From Endozoicomonas gorgoniicola (GTDB taxonomy: Bacteria; Pseudomonadota; Gammaproteobacteria; Pseudomonadales; Endozoicomonadaceae): DNA of 64,000 bases. Shown piece by piece: positions 17,932-27,245 of the stretch; position 1 is the first letter of the stretch; every line of letters starts with the position of its first letter. The notes below the pieces were generated by a model. That model made no database searches. It saw only the letters and a program-made list of their open reading frames with translations, and was not told the origin of the DNA. The DNA lies in contig NZ_JAPFCC010000001.1 of NCBI RefSeq assembly GCF_025562715.2, positions 496,001 to 560,000 of the forward strand, read 5' to 3'. A program made the translations under genes and the position numbers.

Positions 17932-18759
17932 ATGACAACTAAAGTGGATAGAATGTTTCTGGGGTTACTGGTTATTGTTGTACTGTCGTCTAGCTGGTGG
18001 CATTTGTCGCAACAACCTTTATTGTTTCATAAATTTATAGAAGAGGTCACTGAAGACACAGAGCCCGATAAGCCGTTATCGGGGACTCCTGACTTTGGCA
18101 GCATGTTGGATGTCTGGGAAAAAAAAGCCTCTTTCTTTGCCTTTATGAAAACTATGGTTGATGAAGAGAATCAGCAACTGAGAACCATTCGTCAGCAATT
18201 GTTGTCGTATAAAAATAAAGTGACTCTCGATGAAAGTCAGCAGCAGTGGGTGAACAGTCTGGCGCGTCTTTATAAAGTGGATGAAAAGAAGACAGAACTG
18301 GATGATATTTTTGACGAACTGCTGATAAAGGTTGATGAAATTCCAATTTCTCTGGCGCTGGTTCAGGCTGCTAACGAGTCGGCGTGGGGAACTTCCCGTT
18401 TTGCCCTGGACGCTAATAATTTCTTTGGACAGTGGTGCTTTTCTAAGGGTTGTGGCCTGGTTCCGGAAAGGCGTCCGGAAGGCGCGAGTTATGAAGTCAG
18501 GAAGTTTGATTCGCCTGCCCACTCAGTACGTTCATACATGCATAACCTGAACTCCAGCCATCACTATGAAAGTATGCGGGAGATGCGCATGAAACGTCGG
18601 GAAATAGGCGAACCAGTCACTGGCCTGATTCTGGCACAGGGACTGCACGCTTATTCCATTCGTGGTGTTGAATACGTGGATGAGTTGGTGCGGATGATCA
18701 AGGGTAATGATTTGTTGCGTTATGACCTGGAAGGCGAGAGCATAGCAGTGGAACACTGA
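17932..18759 (+). CDS. bax: Bax-like glucosaminidase-domain protein
   Basis: The 275-residue protein has an N-terminal membrane anchor (LGLLVIVVLSSSWW), a coiled, charged spacer and a glucosaminidase-type catalytic domain: LVQAANESAWGTSRFA with the candidate glutamate, then NNFFGQWCF and a YMHNLNSS region. Length and sequence match E. coli Bax. It should act on peptidoglycan in the periplasm. Two DUF547 genes follow in the same direction with short gaps and may form an operon with it. Confidence 0.88.
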   Translation: MTTKVDRMFLGLLVIVVLSSSWWHLSQQPLLFHKFIEEVTEDTEPDKPLSGTPDFGSMLDVWEKKASFFAFMKTMVDEENQQLRTIRQQLLSYKNKVTLDESQQQWVNSLARLYKVDEKKTELDDIFDELLIKVDEIPISLALVQAANESAWGTSRFALDANNFFGQWCFSKGCGLVPERRPEGASYEVRKFDSPAHSVRSYMHNLNSSHHYESMREMRMKRREIGEPVTGLILAQGLHAYSIRGVEYVDELVRMIKGNDLLRYDLEGESIAVEH

Positions 18760-18793
18760 AACCTTTCGAAGACATTAACAGTCAGGAAGACGA

Positions 18794-19600
18794 ATGAAAA
18801 TAATAGCCAGCCTGATGATCTGTCTGGGACTGTTTCTGTCCCAGTCCTCCTTTGCTGCACCAGCGAGCAAGTACTGGGGGGTTTGGGACAAAAGTGATGA
18901 GTCATCCCTCAAAACCATTGACCATTCGGCGTGGTCAGACCTTCTTTCCCGGTATCTGAAGACCTACCCCGACGGTGCGCTGTTTGCCTACAGTAAGGTG
19001 TCCAGAAAGGACCGTGCAAAACTACAGGCTTATCTTGCCAACCTGACAGGGCTGGATCCAAGGCGCTATAACCGTAAAGTGCAGCTGGCCTATTGGATTA
19101 ATCTCTACAATGCCCTGACCGTTGAGTTGATTCTGAAAAACTATCCGGTTAAATCCATCACCAAAATCGGTCCCTGGTATAAATTTGGCCCCTGGGATGA
19201 AAAGCTGACTGAAGTGGCGGGTAAGTCTCTGACGCTCAACGATATAGAACACAGAATTCTGCGTCCGATCTGGCGGGATAAGCGCATTCATTATGCAGTT
19301 AACTGCGCCAGCAAGGGCTGCCCGGATCTTGCTGATAAGGCTTATACAGGAGCGACGGTTGAAGCCATGATGTCACAGGCTGCACAACGTTTTATTCGGC
19401 AGGAGAAAGGGGTGGACTTTATAGATGGTAAGCTGACGCTGTCACGAATCTATGAGTGGTATGCCGGGGATTTTGGTTCCAGAGAAGCTCTGTTAAGGCA
19501 TATTAAGGAAAACAGCCGGCTTGCTATGGCTGCAAAAATAGACAAGTACAGAGGCGAATTGATCTATCAGTACAGATGGAGCCTGAATGACAGCCGGTAG
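18794..19600 (+). CDS. DUF547-domain secreted protein (copy 1)
   Basis: A signal peptide (LMICLGLFLSQSSFA) precedes a DUF547 domain with its typical blocks: LAYWINLYNALTV, NYPVKSI, a PWDEKL stretch, LNDIEHRILRP and HYAVNCASKGCPDL. The conserved Cys and His in the last block look like an active site, but the biochemical role of DUF547 is unknown. It is paralogous to the next gene, and both follow bax. Confidence 0.85.
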   Translation: MKIIASLMICLGLFLSQSSFAAPASKYWGVWDKSDESSLKTIDHSAWSDLLSRYLKTYPDGALFAYSKVSRKDRAKLQAYLANLTGLDPRRYNRKVQLAYWINLYNALTVELILKNYPVKSITKIGPWYKFGPWDEKLTEVAGKSLTLNDIEHRILRPIWRDKRIHYAVNCASKGCPDLADKAYTGATVEAMMSQAAQRFIRQEKGVDFIDGKLTLSRIYEWYAGDFGSREALLRHIKENSRLAMAAKIDKYRGELIYQYRWSLNDSR

Positions 19601-19694
19601 CACTCTGAAATGAGTCTGGCTTTGCCGGTTGCTTTATCACTGTAGATTTCAGCCGATTGATCTAGGTACTGAAAAAGTTCAGGGATGAAATGAT

Positions 19695-20555
19695 ATGGCT
19701 TGGATTCGAAGGGCAGCCCGGCTGATGATGCTTTTCTGCCTGATGTCTCAGGTATCCACACTCCGGGCAGCCCCCGAAAAGGACTACTGGTCATTCTGGG
19801 ACAAGCATGATCCCCGCAGCAAGCTAGAGGTTGAGCACAGCGACTGGCAGTTTATTCTGGATAAATACGTCCGCTTCTCTGAAAAGCAGCAGATGTATAC
19901 CTTTGTTTACGGCGGTGTGAGCCGTGAGAATTCGGAACGCTTACGTGGTTATTTAAAAAATTTGTCTGAGTACGACCCCGGAACCCTGAACAAAAACGAG
20001 CAGCTGGCTTACTGGATTAATCTTTATAATGCTCTGACTGTAGAGTTGGTTTTAAAAAACTATCCGGTGAAATCTATCACCAAGCTGGGCAAAGGCTGGT
20101 TTCGTGTTGGTCCCTGGGACGATAAGCTGATTACCATTGCAGGTAAAGAACTGTCATTGAACGATATTGAGCATCGTATTCTGCGACCTGTCTGGAATAA
20201 CCCCCGAATACACTATGCGGTTAACTGTGCCAGTATTGGCTGTCCTGATATTGCGCCGGAAGCCTATTCCGGCAAACGGATTGAAGCCCAGATGGATGAG
20301 GCGGCAAAACGCTTTATCAACCAGAGTAAAGGTGTCAACTTTGTCAGTGGGCGACTGGTGTTGTCGAAAATCTTTGACTGGTATAGCGATGATTTTGCGG
20401 GTAAAGACAATTCCGGCAAAGACTATTCCGGCGAAGAAGGAGTCTGGAAAGAGTTGTTGCAGTTTGCTGACCCCGGACTTCGAACCCGCCTCGAGTCTTA
20501 CAAGGGTGGAATCAGTTACCACTATAACTGGAAACTGAATGAGTTTCGTCGTTGA
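19695..20555 (+). CDS. DUF547-domain secreted protein (copy 2)
   Basis: A second DUF547 protein in tandem with the first and sharing all its blocks (LAYWINLYNALTVELVLKN, LNDIEHRILRP, HYAVNCASIGCPDI), again after a signal peptide. It is longer by an insert rich in Gly/Lys/Asp/Ser near residue 236, encoded by short direct repeats. The divergence between the two copies shows an old duplication, unlike the recent ones elsewhere in the window. Confidence 0.85.
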   Translation: MAWIRRAARLMMLFCLMSQVSTLRAAPEKDYWSFWDKHDPRSKLEVEHSDWQFILDKYVRFSEKQQMYTFVYGGVSRENSERLRGYLKNLSEYDPGTLNKNEQLAYWINLYNALTVELVLKNYPVKSITKLGKGWFRVGPWDDKLITIAGKELSLNDIEHRILRPVWNNPRIHYAVNCASIGCPDIAPEAYSGKRIEAQMDEAAKRFINQSKGVNFVSGRLVLSKIFDWYSDDFAGKDNSGKDYSGEEGVWKELLQFADPGLRTRLESYKGGISYHYNWKLNEFRR

Positions 20556-20582
20556 TTATTACTTTCCAGTCTTGCCCGTCCC

Positions 20583-20618
20583 GGTTCTGGCCTGTCCTTT
20601 TCGTGAGATGCCAGAACC
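20583..20618. terminator. Hairpin between convergent DUF547 gene and ttcA
   Basis: ggttctgg (20583-20590) pairs with ccagaacc (20611-20618) in the gap between the two convergent genes, consistent with a shared terminator. Confidence 0.5.
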
Positions 20619-20637
20619 AGGGATGAACGAAAACAGA

Positions 20638-21570
20638 TCAGGCAGAGGCTGGTTCGAAATTGATGACCTGCACAGTATTGTCTTCAGCGGCAGGCATGGC
20701 TTCCGGAATATTACCTGAGAATATCTCCTGACTGTCTTCAAACTCATAAGGCTTGCGTTCGCCGGAGCGATCTACTGTCAGACTGGCGAAATCGAACAGT
20801 TCGGTGTCTGCCATCTGCGAAGGGGCAATAGTTTGCATAGCCGTGAAGATGGATTCGATTCGGCTTGGGTGCTTCTTCTCCCATTCTGCCAGCATGGCTT
20901 TAATGTTTTGTCGCTGCAGGTTTTCCTGGGAGCCACACAGGTTACAGGGGATAATCGGGTAGTTCTGTATCTGTGCGAAACGGCTGATGTCTTTCTCGCG
21001 GCAGTAAGCCAGGGGGCGGATGATCACGTTGCGACCATCGTCTGAACGTAGCTTGGGGGGCATGGCAGACAGGCGGGAACCATAAAACATATTCAGGAAC
21101 AGGGTTTCAACGATGTCGTCCTTATGGTGGCCCAGGGCGATTTTGGTGGCACCGATGTCCTCTGCAAAGGAGTAGAGCGTACCACGGCGCAGGCGGGAGC
21201 AAAGGCCGCAGGTGGTTTTACCTTCCGGAATCTTGGACTTTACCACTGAATACGTGTCGCGGTTAATGATGTGGTAAGGCACTCCGACATTGTCCAGATA
21301 GTCAGGCAGAACATGCTCCGGGAAACCCGGCTGTTTCTGGTCCAGGTTAACGGCGACCAGCTCAAAACGAATGGGGGCGCTTTTCTGCAGGCTCATCAGG
21401 ATGTCGAGCATGGTGTAGCTGTCCTTACCCCCTGACAGGCAGACCATGATCCGGTCGCCCTCCTCAATCATATTGAAGTCTTCTATGGCTTTGCCGGTAA
21501 AGCGTCTCAGTTTTTTCTGGAGTTTATTGAAACTGTATTTTTCTGCGCCAGTCAGGGTGGACGAACTCAT
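20638..21570 (-). CDS. ttcA: tRNA 2-thiocytidine(32) synthetase TtcA
   Basis: Thiolates cytidine 32 of certain tRNAs, using ATP and an iron-sulfur cluster. The 310-residue protein shows the PP-loop SGGKDSYT near residue 47 and the conserved CGLC (about 135) and CNLC (about 222) cysteines expected to hold the cluster. A variable acidic tail ends it. The start at 21570 is close to the family start. It is transcribed alone, away from a 408-bp gap. Confidence 0.92.
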   Translation of the reverse strand: MSSSTLTGAEKYSFNKLQKKLRRFTGKAIEDFNMIEEGDRIMVCLSGGKDSYTMLDILMSLQKSAPIRFELVAVNLDQKQPGFPEHVLPDYLDNVGVPYHIINRDTYSVVKSKIPEGKTTCGLCSRLRRGTLYSFAEDIGATKIALGHHKDDIVETLFLNMFYGSRLSAMPPKLRSDDGRNVIIRPLAYCREKDISRFAQIQNYPIIPCNLCGSQENLQRQNIKAMLAEWEKKHPSRIESIFTAMQTIAPSQMADTELFDFASLTVDRSGERKPYEFEDSQEIFSGNIPEAMPAAEDNTVQVINFEPASA

Positions 21571-21978
21571 AGGTTTAGAACACTGATTCCGAAATAAAGC
21601 TGGAGATTATAGCTGTGTGCAATATTCAGCCGCAATCCGGTGCTTCTACCAACAGTCACCCCGGAAGCGTTGTTGATGTAGATCAATGTTCTGGTGCTGT
21701 TTCGGTATATGCAGAGTGTGTCATTATATGAGATAAAATGTTCTACAGGGTTGAAATCATCCGCTAACTTTAATCTGTGCTGAAAATAGACAGTTGGCTA
21801 TGAATCAGAACGCTATCAGGGAATGTTGACTTAACCTGTATAAACCATTCAGGGGCAGTGCTTTTCGGCTTGCCGAATAATTTCCTTTGCTCATGGCTGT
21901 TTAAGCTGAATAACGGTAACTCAGGGATAGCCAGTACTAACAATAATCTTCGATAAACGCAATGTTCAGGGGATTTTT
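21571..21978. other. Gap with divergent promoters of ttcA and the DksA-like gene
   Basis: The 408 bases hold no convincing frame. They must contain the start signals for ttcA (minus) and the DksA-like gene (plus, with a gggg ribosome site just before 21979). AT-rich stretches and a ttgac at 21826 are seen, but I cannot fix a promoter with confidence. No hairpin stands out. Confidence 0.4.
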
Positions 21979-22314
21979 ATGAGTGATTACAAAAAGTTGA
22001 GAGATTGGATGCTAAACCGCCGGGAAGCACTCAATGAGCGGTTGCATAGCATCAAAAAAGACGTCACTCGCAAAGCCAGTGCAGACTGGTCTGAGCAGGC
22101 TCAGGAGCGGGAAAATGATGAGGTTATTGATGCACTGGGGAATGAGGCCAGAATTGAGCTGAATAAGATCAATCTGGCTCTGGATCGAATGAATAATGAT
22201 GAGTATGGTTATTGCGTCGTCTGTGGTGATGAGATCGCCTCCGCCCGATTGGGCGCTATGCCTTATGCCGATCTTTGCATCAAGTGTGCAGAAGCGCGTG
22301 ATAGTCGTAGTTGA
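21979..22314 (+). CDS. DksA/TraR-family zinc-finger protein
   Basis: The 111-residue protein has a helical N-terminal half and a C-terminal four-cysteine zinc finger (CVVCGDE...CIKCAE) of the DksA/TraR type. These bind in the RNA polymerase secondary channel and alter initiation. It is shorter than DksA (about 150 residues). The coiled-coil tip lacks an obvious DxxDxA motif, so it is a DksA-like paralogue, not DksA. It ends head-to-head with the next minus-strand gene. Confidence 0.82.
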   Translation: MSDYKKLRDWMLNRREALNERLHSIKKDVTRKASADWSEQAQERENDEVIDALGNEARIELNKINLALDRMNNDEYGYCVVCGDEIASARLGAMPYADLCIKCAEARDSRS

Positions 22315-22848
22315 TTAAAGACTTCGAATGACGGCTGTCGCCTGATTTTTACTGGCCTGGCTGGTTTCCCCTGTGATCAGCCTTTCATAACTGTCTACAA
22401 AGCTTTGCACTGACCCCGGGTTATGCCGGTGGAAATAGTTGTGCCACAGTTTGCCCAGTCCTTTGATATCGTCTTCTGGTAAGGAATGAATGCTTTTTTC
22501 AGTCCGGCAATAGATCAGCCATGCAATCGCCGTTGCATAGGACAGGTTGGTGGCCAGTTCATGGTGAGGGTGACACAGAAATTCTCTCTGGCTGGCCAGG
22601 CCTCTGACCAGGCTCGACAGTTCTGACCTTTTTGCCAGGTAAAAGTCCCAGATATTCCGGTGCATTCGGGGAGAGATATGATAAATCCCCAGAGCCCGAT
22701 GATGATCCTGTTTGATATGAAACCCCAGCTCTGACTCTCTGGCCGCTGTTCCCAGCAACAGGTTTTCGGCGGTTGGGCTCCACATTTTGAGATGCTTCAG
22801 GGTGGGACGGACAACGTAATGGCGCAATTCCTTTGCACAAATTCCCAT
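22315..22848 (-). CDS. Uncharacterised protein with lysozyme-like motif
   Basis: The 177-residue soluble protein has no signal peptide. A block near residues 29-60 (LLLGTAARESELGFH, then ALGIYHISPRMH) resembles the catalytic start of lysozyme-like or transglycosylase folds, with Glu in ARESELG as candidate acid. Similar sequences, as I recall them, occur in phage-type genes. There are many His and Trp residues later. Function uncertain. Its stop abuts that of the DksA-like gene. Confidence 0.6.
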   Translation of the reverse strand: MGICAKELRHYVVRPTLKHLKMWSPTAENLLLGTAARESELGFHIKQDHHRALGIYHISPRMHRNIWDFYLAKRSELSSLVRGLASQREFLCHPHHELATNLSYATAIAWLIYCRTEKSIHSLPEDDIKGLGKLWHNYFHRHNPGSVQSFVDSYERLITGETSQASKNQATAVIRSL

Positions 22849-22980
22849 ACCTTGATCCTTCGTGAGGTTTAATACTCGTTTTATCGTATCACTGGCTTAA
22901 TACTGAAGCATCTGCCATTTTGGAAATAATCTGTAAGAGATGCCATACAAAGAGGAGCTGCTGACTCACTCTAACAGAGC

Positions 22981-23523
22981 TTATTCCCCTTCAAAGGCGC
23001 ACAACGAAAAGGTGGGAACGCCTGCATTTTGCAGACGACGGGAGCCGCCAAGGTCAGGCAGGTCCATAATCGCTGCCGCCTCAATGGTTCTTGCGCCCAG
23101 TTTTTCAATGAGCTGAACCGCAGCCAGCAGAGTGCCACCCGTTGCAATCAGGTCGTCAACCAGTAAGACCCGGTCACCTTTTTGCAGGCTGTCGGCATGA
23201 ACCTCCAGGCTGGCTGTTCCATACTCCAGATCGTATTCTACCGAGATGGTTTTGGCGGGCAGTTTACCTTTTTTGCGAAACAGAACCAGAGGCTTGTTGA
23301 GTACATAGGAAAGGTTGGAGCCGATCAGAAAGCCCCGTGCATCCATTGCACCAATATGGCTGAAATCCAGCTCCATGTAACGGTGGATAAAACTGTCCAT
23401 CACGCCACGCCAGGCTTTTGGGTTTTCAAAAATGGTGGAAACATCCCGGAACAGAATGCCTGGCTTGGGCCAGTCGGGAACAGTACGAATCTGGGACTTG
23501 AGATAAAAATCGTCGATGATCAT
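22981..23523 (-). CDS. apt: Adenine phosphoribosyltransferase
   Basis: Salvages adenine to AMP using PRPP. The PRPP-binding motif VLLVDDLIATGGT is near residue 107, and WPKPGILFRDV and DARGFLIG are typical of Apt. ATG 23523 gives 180 residues, the family length; the frame stays open to 23592, but those residues are not family-like. It lies just downstream of fnr on the same strand. Confidence 0.92.
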   Translation of the reverse strand: MIIDDFYLKSQIRTVPDWPKPGILFRDVSTIFENPKAWRGVMDSFIHRYMELDFSHIGAMDARGFLIGSNLSYVLNKPLVLFRKKGKLPAKTISVEYDLEYGTASLEVHADSLQKGDRVLLVDDLIATGGTLLAAVQLIEKLGARTIEAAAIMDLPDLGGSRRLQNAGVPTFSLCAFEGE

Positions 23524-23627
23524 GAAGTGGCAACCATATGCTGTGAAAGTGCTGATCATGGCTTGGAGAAAACCACTGCCGTACGGTGCCATCGGACTGT
23601 ACGACAGTGTGAACAGGTTACATCAAA

Positions 23628-24386
23628 TCAGTTTATTGCAATGATCTGTTCAATATCAGCGGCTTTTCCGCCAGCCAGAGAGCATAGTTGAACTGCGTCA
23701 CGAATTTCAATTTCCTTGCCAACAGCCGAAATCAGGCCGTTTTTCTGGAAACGAGTGAAAACACGGCTAACCGTCTCTACTGCCAGACCCAGATAGTTGC
23801 CCATCTCGTTACGGGACATGGACAGTCTGAAAGACTGGGATGAGAAACCACGACGACGGAAACGGCTGGCAAGATTGATCAGGAATGTAGCGATACGCTC
23901 GTCTGCATTCTTCTTGGACAGCAGCATCATCATTTGCTGGTCTTCCCTGATTTTTTTGCTCATCAGGCGCATCAGGTGACGACCCAGCTCCGGGAATTCG
24001 TCAGACAGCATTTCCAGCTGCTCAAACGGAATCTCACACACCATGGTGGTTTCCATGGCCTGGGCGGAGACCGGATACATGTCAGTGTCCATACCGCTCA
24101 GGCCGAGGATTTCGCTTGGCAGGTAGAAGGCAGTAATCTGTTCTTCACCTTCGTTAGTTGCTGTGTAGGTTTTGATAGCCCCGGAACGCACAGCGTATAC
24201 GCTGTCGAACGGGTCTCCTTCCAGAAACAGGTGTTCCCCTTTTTTCAGCGGGCGGCCGCGTTTTATGATTCGATCCAGATTGTCAATGTCTTTCACGCTC
24301 AACGCCAGCGGCAGGCACAGAGAGCTGAGACTGCAATCCCTGCATGCCACATGGCTTGGTTGTCGGACGTTGGGCTTAGACGTCAT
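23628..24386 (-). CDS. fnr: FNR/Anr oxygen-sensing transcriptional regulator
   Basis: A CRP-fold regulator that is active as a dimer when it holds an oxygen-labile [4Fe-4S] cluster. Cluster ligands are visible as C15-x2-C18-x5-C24 and a later Cys in MVCEIPFEQ. The C-terminal helix-turn-helix NEMGNYLGLAVETVSR matches that of E. coli FNR. At 252 residues it has normal length. It is next to hemN and the cbb3 cluster, both of which have FNR boxes (26187 and 36334), so it is the likely regulator of both. Confidence 0.93.
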   Translation of the reverse strand: MTSKPNVRQPSHVACRDCSLSSLCLPLALSVKDIDNLDRIIKRGRPLKKGEHLFLEGDPFDSVYAVRSGAIKTYTATNEGEEQITAFYLPSEILGLSGMDTDMYPVSAQAMETTMVCEIPFEQLEMLSDEFPELGRHLMRLMSKKIREDQQMMMLLSKKNADERIATFLINLASRFRRRGFSSQSFRLSMSRNEMGNYLGLAVETVSRVFTRFQKNGLISAVGKEIEIRDAVQLCSLAGGKAADIEQIIAIN

Positions 24387-24708
24387 TGAGTGCCCTCAAG
24401 GTCTTAAATGCAAAACGCTGACTATTGTATGGAAAATATTTGGAAAGTGTAAGTGCGGTGTTGACTTACGAATGTTGATATTGATTGTTTTTTGAACTTA
24501 ATTCGGTAAGTCGCATTATGTTGCGGCTGATAGCTGGTCTTATTAGTGAATGCTTTGCCCTTTTTCTGGGTTTGAGCAGGGTGTTTGCGACTTTTTATAC
24601 GACGCCCTTTAAGAAGCAGGAGTTTCATTGTTGTTGTCGGCTTATTGAGCACTGCACAGATCAGAGTTAGAGCGACTAACCTCTGATCTATGTAAAAGGA
24701 TATCCAGA
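24387..24708. other. fnr promoter region with hemN terminator
   Basis: The 322-base gap is AT-rich with no real gene. Near the hemN end a hairpin, agatcagag (24658-24666) with ctctgatct (24681-24689), can end hemN transcription. The rest must hold the fnr promoter; no FNR box of good match was seen here. Confidence 0.5.
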
Positions 24709-26106
24709 TTAAATCACTTTAGAAAAAAGCTTCGTGTTTTTTTGCTCCTGATAATACCGGTCAAACACCATGCAGATATTTCGTATCAGCAGTTTGCCTA
24801 CCGGTGTGACTTCCAGAATTTCGGGTGTTATGACGATCAGACCATCCTGTGCCAGTGGTTTTAAGTTGATCAGTTCAGACAGAAAGTAGCTGGGAAAATC
24901 AATAGAATATTGCTGCTCAATTGTTTCTGGTTTTAGTCTGAAATGGCAGATCAGCTCGTTGATGACACTCTGACGAATCTGGTCATCTCTGGTCATTTTC
25001 AGACCGCGCTTAATCGGCAACTGACTTTGCTCGATAGCAGACTGGTATTCAGCCATATTTGTATAGTTCTGGATATAGGTGTTGCCTACCTTGCTGATAG
25101 AAGAGATGCCCATACCTATCAGGTCACACTGGCTGTGTGTGGTATAACCCTGAAAGTTGCGATGCAGCGTGCCGTCTTCCTGTGCTACTGCCAGCTCGTC
25201 ATCGGGTAGTGCAAAATGATCCATGCCGATGTAAACATAGCCACTGTCCAGTAACCTGCGGGTCGCCTGCTGCAGAATCTGCAGTTTGACATCGGCAGGT
25301 GGCAGGTCTCTCTCATTTATTCGACGCTGTGGCATAAAGCGATGTGGCAGGTGAGCGTAGTTAAACAGCGACAGACGATCGGGTTGCATCGCGATCACCT
25401 TATCAATGGTAGTCATGAATCCGCTGAGCGTCTGTTGCGGCAGCCCGTATATCAGGTCCATGTGAACCGATTTGAATGCCATGGTGCGGGCTGCATCAAG
25501 AACCGATTCAATTTGCGCTTCGCTTTGTACCCGGTTAACCGCCTGCTGTACCACCGGGTCCAGATCCTGAACGCCAATGCTGATGCGGGTAAAGCCCTGG
25601 TCCCGCAATGTCGCCATCATGGGCCAGTCTACTTCACGAGGGTCCAGTTCGATGGAGTAATCAATGTCACTCCCGTGGGACAGTTTGAAGTGTTCAGATA
25701 CCTTGTTCATCAACGCTGAAATCTGTTCCTGATTAAGGAAAGTGGGCGTGCCGCCCCCAAGGTGTAGCTGTTGTACTTCCTGATCGTCATTATACAGGTC
25801 TGCCTGCAGCTCAATTTCTTTGAACAGGTAGTTCAGGTAAGTGTCTGCCTGCTCTTTGCGCTGAGTGACAATCTTGTTGCAGGCACAGTAGTAACAAACG
25901 TGCTGGCAAAACGGAATATGGAAATACAGCGACAGAGGCTTGTCTGTGGCTGAACTACGCCAGGCGCTGGACTGATAATGCTGCTTGTCGAAGTCTTCAG
26001 AAAACTGAACTGCCGTTGGGTATGAGGTATAGCGTGGACCAGACAGGTCATACTTGCTAATCAGTCCTGTATCCCACACGGGTGTGTTATTCATAGTTTT
26101 TCTCAT
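24709..26106 (-). CDS. hemN: Oxygen-independent coproporphyrinogen III oxidase
   Basis: A radical-SAM enzyme that converts coproporphyrinogen III to protoporphyrinogen IX in haem synthesis without oxygen. The 465-residue protein has the cluster motif CQHVCYYCAC (CxxxCxxC) near residue 60 and the family blocks LHLGGGTPTFL, ISIGVQDLDP and IGMDHFALP. An FNR box lies about 80 bp upstream of the start, fitting induction at low oxygen. The start could also be the ATG four codons later. Confidence 0.95.
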   Translation of the reverse strand: MRKTMNNTPVWDTGLISKYDLSGPRYTSYPTAVQFSEDFDKQHYQSSAWRSSATDKPLSLYFHIPFCQHVCYYCACNKIVTQRKEQADTYLNYLFKEIELQADLYNDDQEVQQLHLGGGTPTFLNQEQISALMNKVSEHFKLSHGSDIDYSIELDPREVDWPMMATLRDQGFTRISIGVQDLDPVVQQAVNRVQSEAQIESVLDAARTMAFKSVHMDLIYGLPQQTLSGFMTTIDKVIAMQPDRLSLFNYAHLPHRFMPQRRINERDLPPADVKLQILQQATRRLLDSGYVYIGMDHFALPDDELAVAQEDGTLHRNFQGYTTHSQCDLIGMGISSISKVGNTYIQNYTNMAEYQSAIEQSQLPIKRGLKMTRDDQIRQSVINELICHFRLKPETIEQQYSIDFPSYFLSELINLKPLAQDGLIVITPEILEVTPVGKLLIRNICMVFDRYYQEQKNTKLFSKVI

Positions 26107-26186
26107 GTTGTTCTTGTCAGGTCATCAGTCAGCCGTCGACCTTGTGAAATGTTGTTTTAGTTTACGAAAAGGGTGGATAGATAAAG

Positions 26187-26200
26187 TTGATGTGTGTCAA
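26187..26200. promoter_or_regulatory. FNR/Anr box upstream of hemN
   Basis: ttgatgtgtgtcaa differs from the palindromic FNR consensus TTGAT-N4-ATCAA at one base. It is 81 bp before the hemN start, a typical activating position. Confidence 0.8.
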
Positions 26201-26269
26201 TAGGTAGGGTGCGTAATTTACATTTCTTTGATTTAATTGATCAGGGTCAGGTAGATGAGGTCGTACCGG

Positions 26270-26989
26270 CTACATTGAGTGACTGCTCATGGCCAGTAAA
26301 GACATAACCCATTTTTGATGTGGACCGGGAATAGCCCAGAGCCCAAACAGGATCATTAATACGCCCGCAATGTTGCGGGTAGCTGCTGCCTGAATCAGCG
26401 AGGTTAACTGTCTGGCAAACAGACCCGTTAAAAAGACAGCGGGCAAGGTACCGAGCCCAAACAGGCACATCAATAAGGCCGATTGCAGGGCATTGCCCTG
26501 AGTGGCGCTCCAGACCAGTGTGCTGTAGACCATTCCGCAGGGAAGCCAGCCCCAGAGGCTGCCCAGCGTCAGGGCATTAGGCAGATTACGAATCGGCAGT
26601 AAACGACTGGCTGCTGGCTGAATATGTTTCCATAGTCGTCCACCAAACTGTTCCAGACGCATAAGGCCCCGCCACCAACCGCTAATATAAAGCCCCATGG
26701 CGATCAGCATAATGCCTGCGACACCGCGCAAGGCCAGATGAAGTCCACGACTGAGGTCGCCCAGATACCAGCCAATACTACCCAGAATAAAACCAGCCAG
26801 TGCATAGCTACCTATCCTGCCCAGGTGATAGGTCAGCATTAAGACCGTTGTCTGCCAGCGATTTTTGCCCTGAAGCGACAGGCTTAACGCCGAGGTAATA
26901 CCGCCACACATGCCAATACAGTGAGCGCTGCCCAGCAGTCCGATACTGAGCGCGGTCAGATAAACAGGCATGGTATGGCTTAGCTCCAT
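26270..26989 (-). CDS. Membrane protein of the cbb3-associated TauE/SafE-like (CGG-motif) family
   Basis: The 239-residue protein has about six membrane segments and the motif GSAHCIGMCGGI near residue 20. This motif marks a sulfite-exporter/DsbD-like family commonly encoded after ccoS. A second cysteine motif, WLPCGMVYS, sits in a later helix. The paired membrane Cys motifs suggest copper or thiol handling for oxidase assembly. It ends the ccoGHIS run, so a role in cbb3 maturation is inferred. Confidence 0.78.
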   Translation of the reverse strand: MELSHTMPVYLTALSIGLLGSAHCIGMCGGITSALSLSLQGKNRWQTTVLMLTYHLGRIGSYALAGFILGSIGWYLGDLSRGLHLALRGVAGIMLIAMGLYISGWWRGLMRLEQFGGRLWKHIQPAASRLLPIRNLPNALTLGSLWGWLPCGMVYSTLVWSATQGNALQSALLMCLFGLGTLPAVFLTGLFARQLTSLIQAAATRNIAGVLMILFGLWAIPGPHQKWVMSLLAMSSHSM

Positions 26990-27042
26990 CTCAATATATC
27001 CAGTAATTTATTATTCTCAGAAAGATCATGTGTTTTGCATAT

Positions 27043-27243
27043 TTATGATTCTAAAGGCTTTTTTTTCCCACTACTCTGACATGTGTCAGTTTCTGGCTTT
27101 ATTGTTTTGTCTTCATAAAGAATGCTATGAGCCGGACCTTCGAGGTCATCAAACTGCCCACTGTCTACTGCCCAGAAAAACAACCTGATGGCGAGGGCAA
27201 TAAACAGAACGGCAAGGGGGATGAGAATAAACAGGCTTTCCAT
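27043..27243 (-). CDS. ccoS: cbb3 oxidase maturation protein CcoS
   Basis: A small one-helix membrane protein needed for cofactor insertion into cbb3 oxidase. It starts with the helix MESLFILIPLAVLFIALAI and the conserved WAVDSGQFDDLEGPA block. ATG 27243 overlaps the last codon of ccoI, a usual ccoI-ccoS junction; the frame to 27291 is read-through. Confidence 0.92.
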   Translation of the reverse strand: MESLFILIPLAVLFIALAIRLFFWAVDSGQFDDLEGPAHSILYEDKTIKPETDTCQSSGKKKPLES

Positions 27244-27245
27244 GT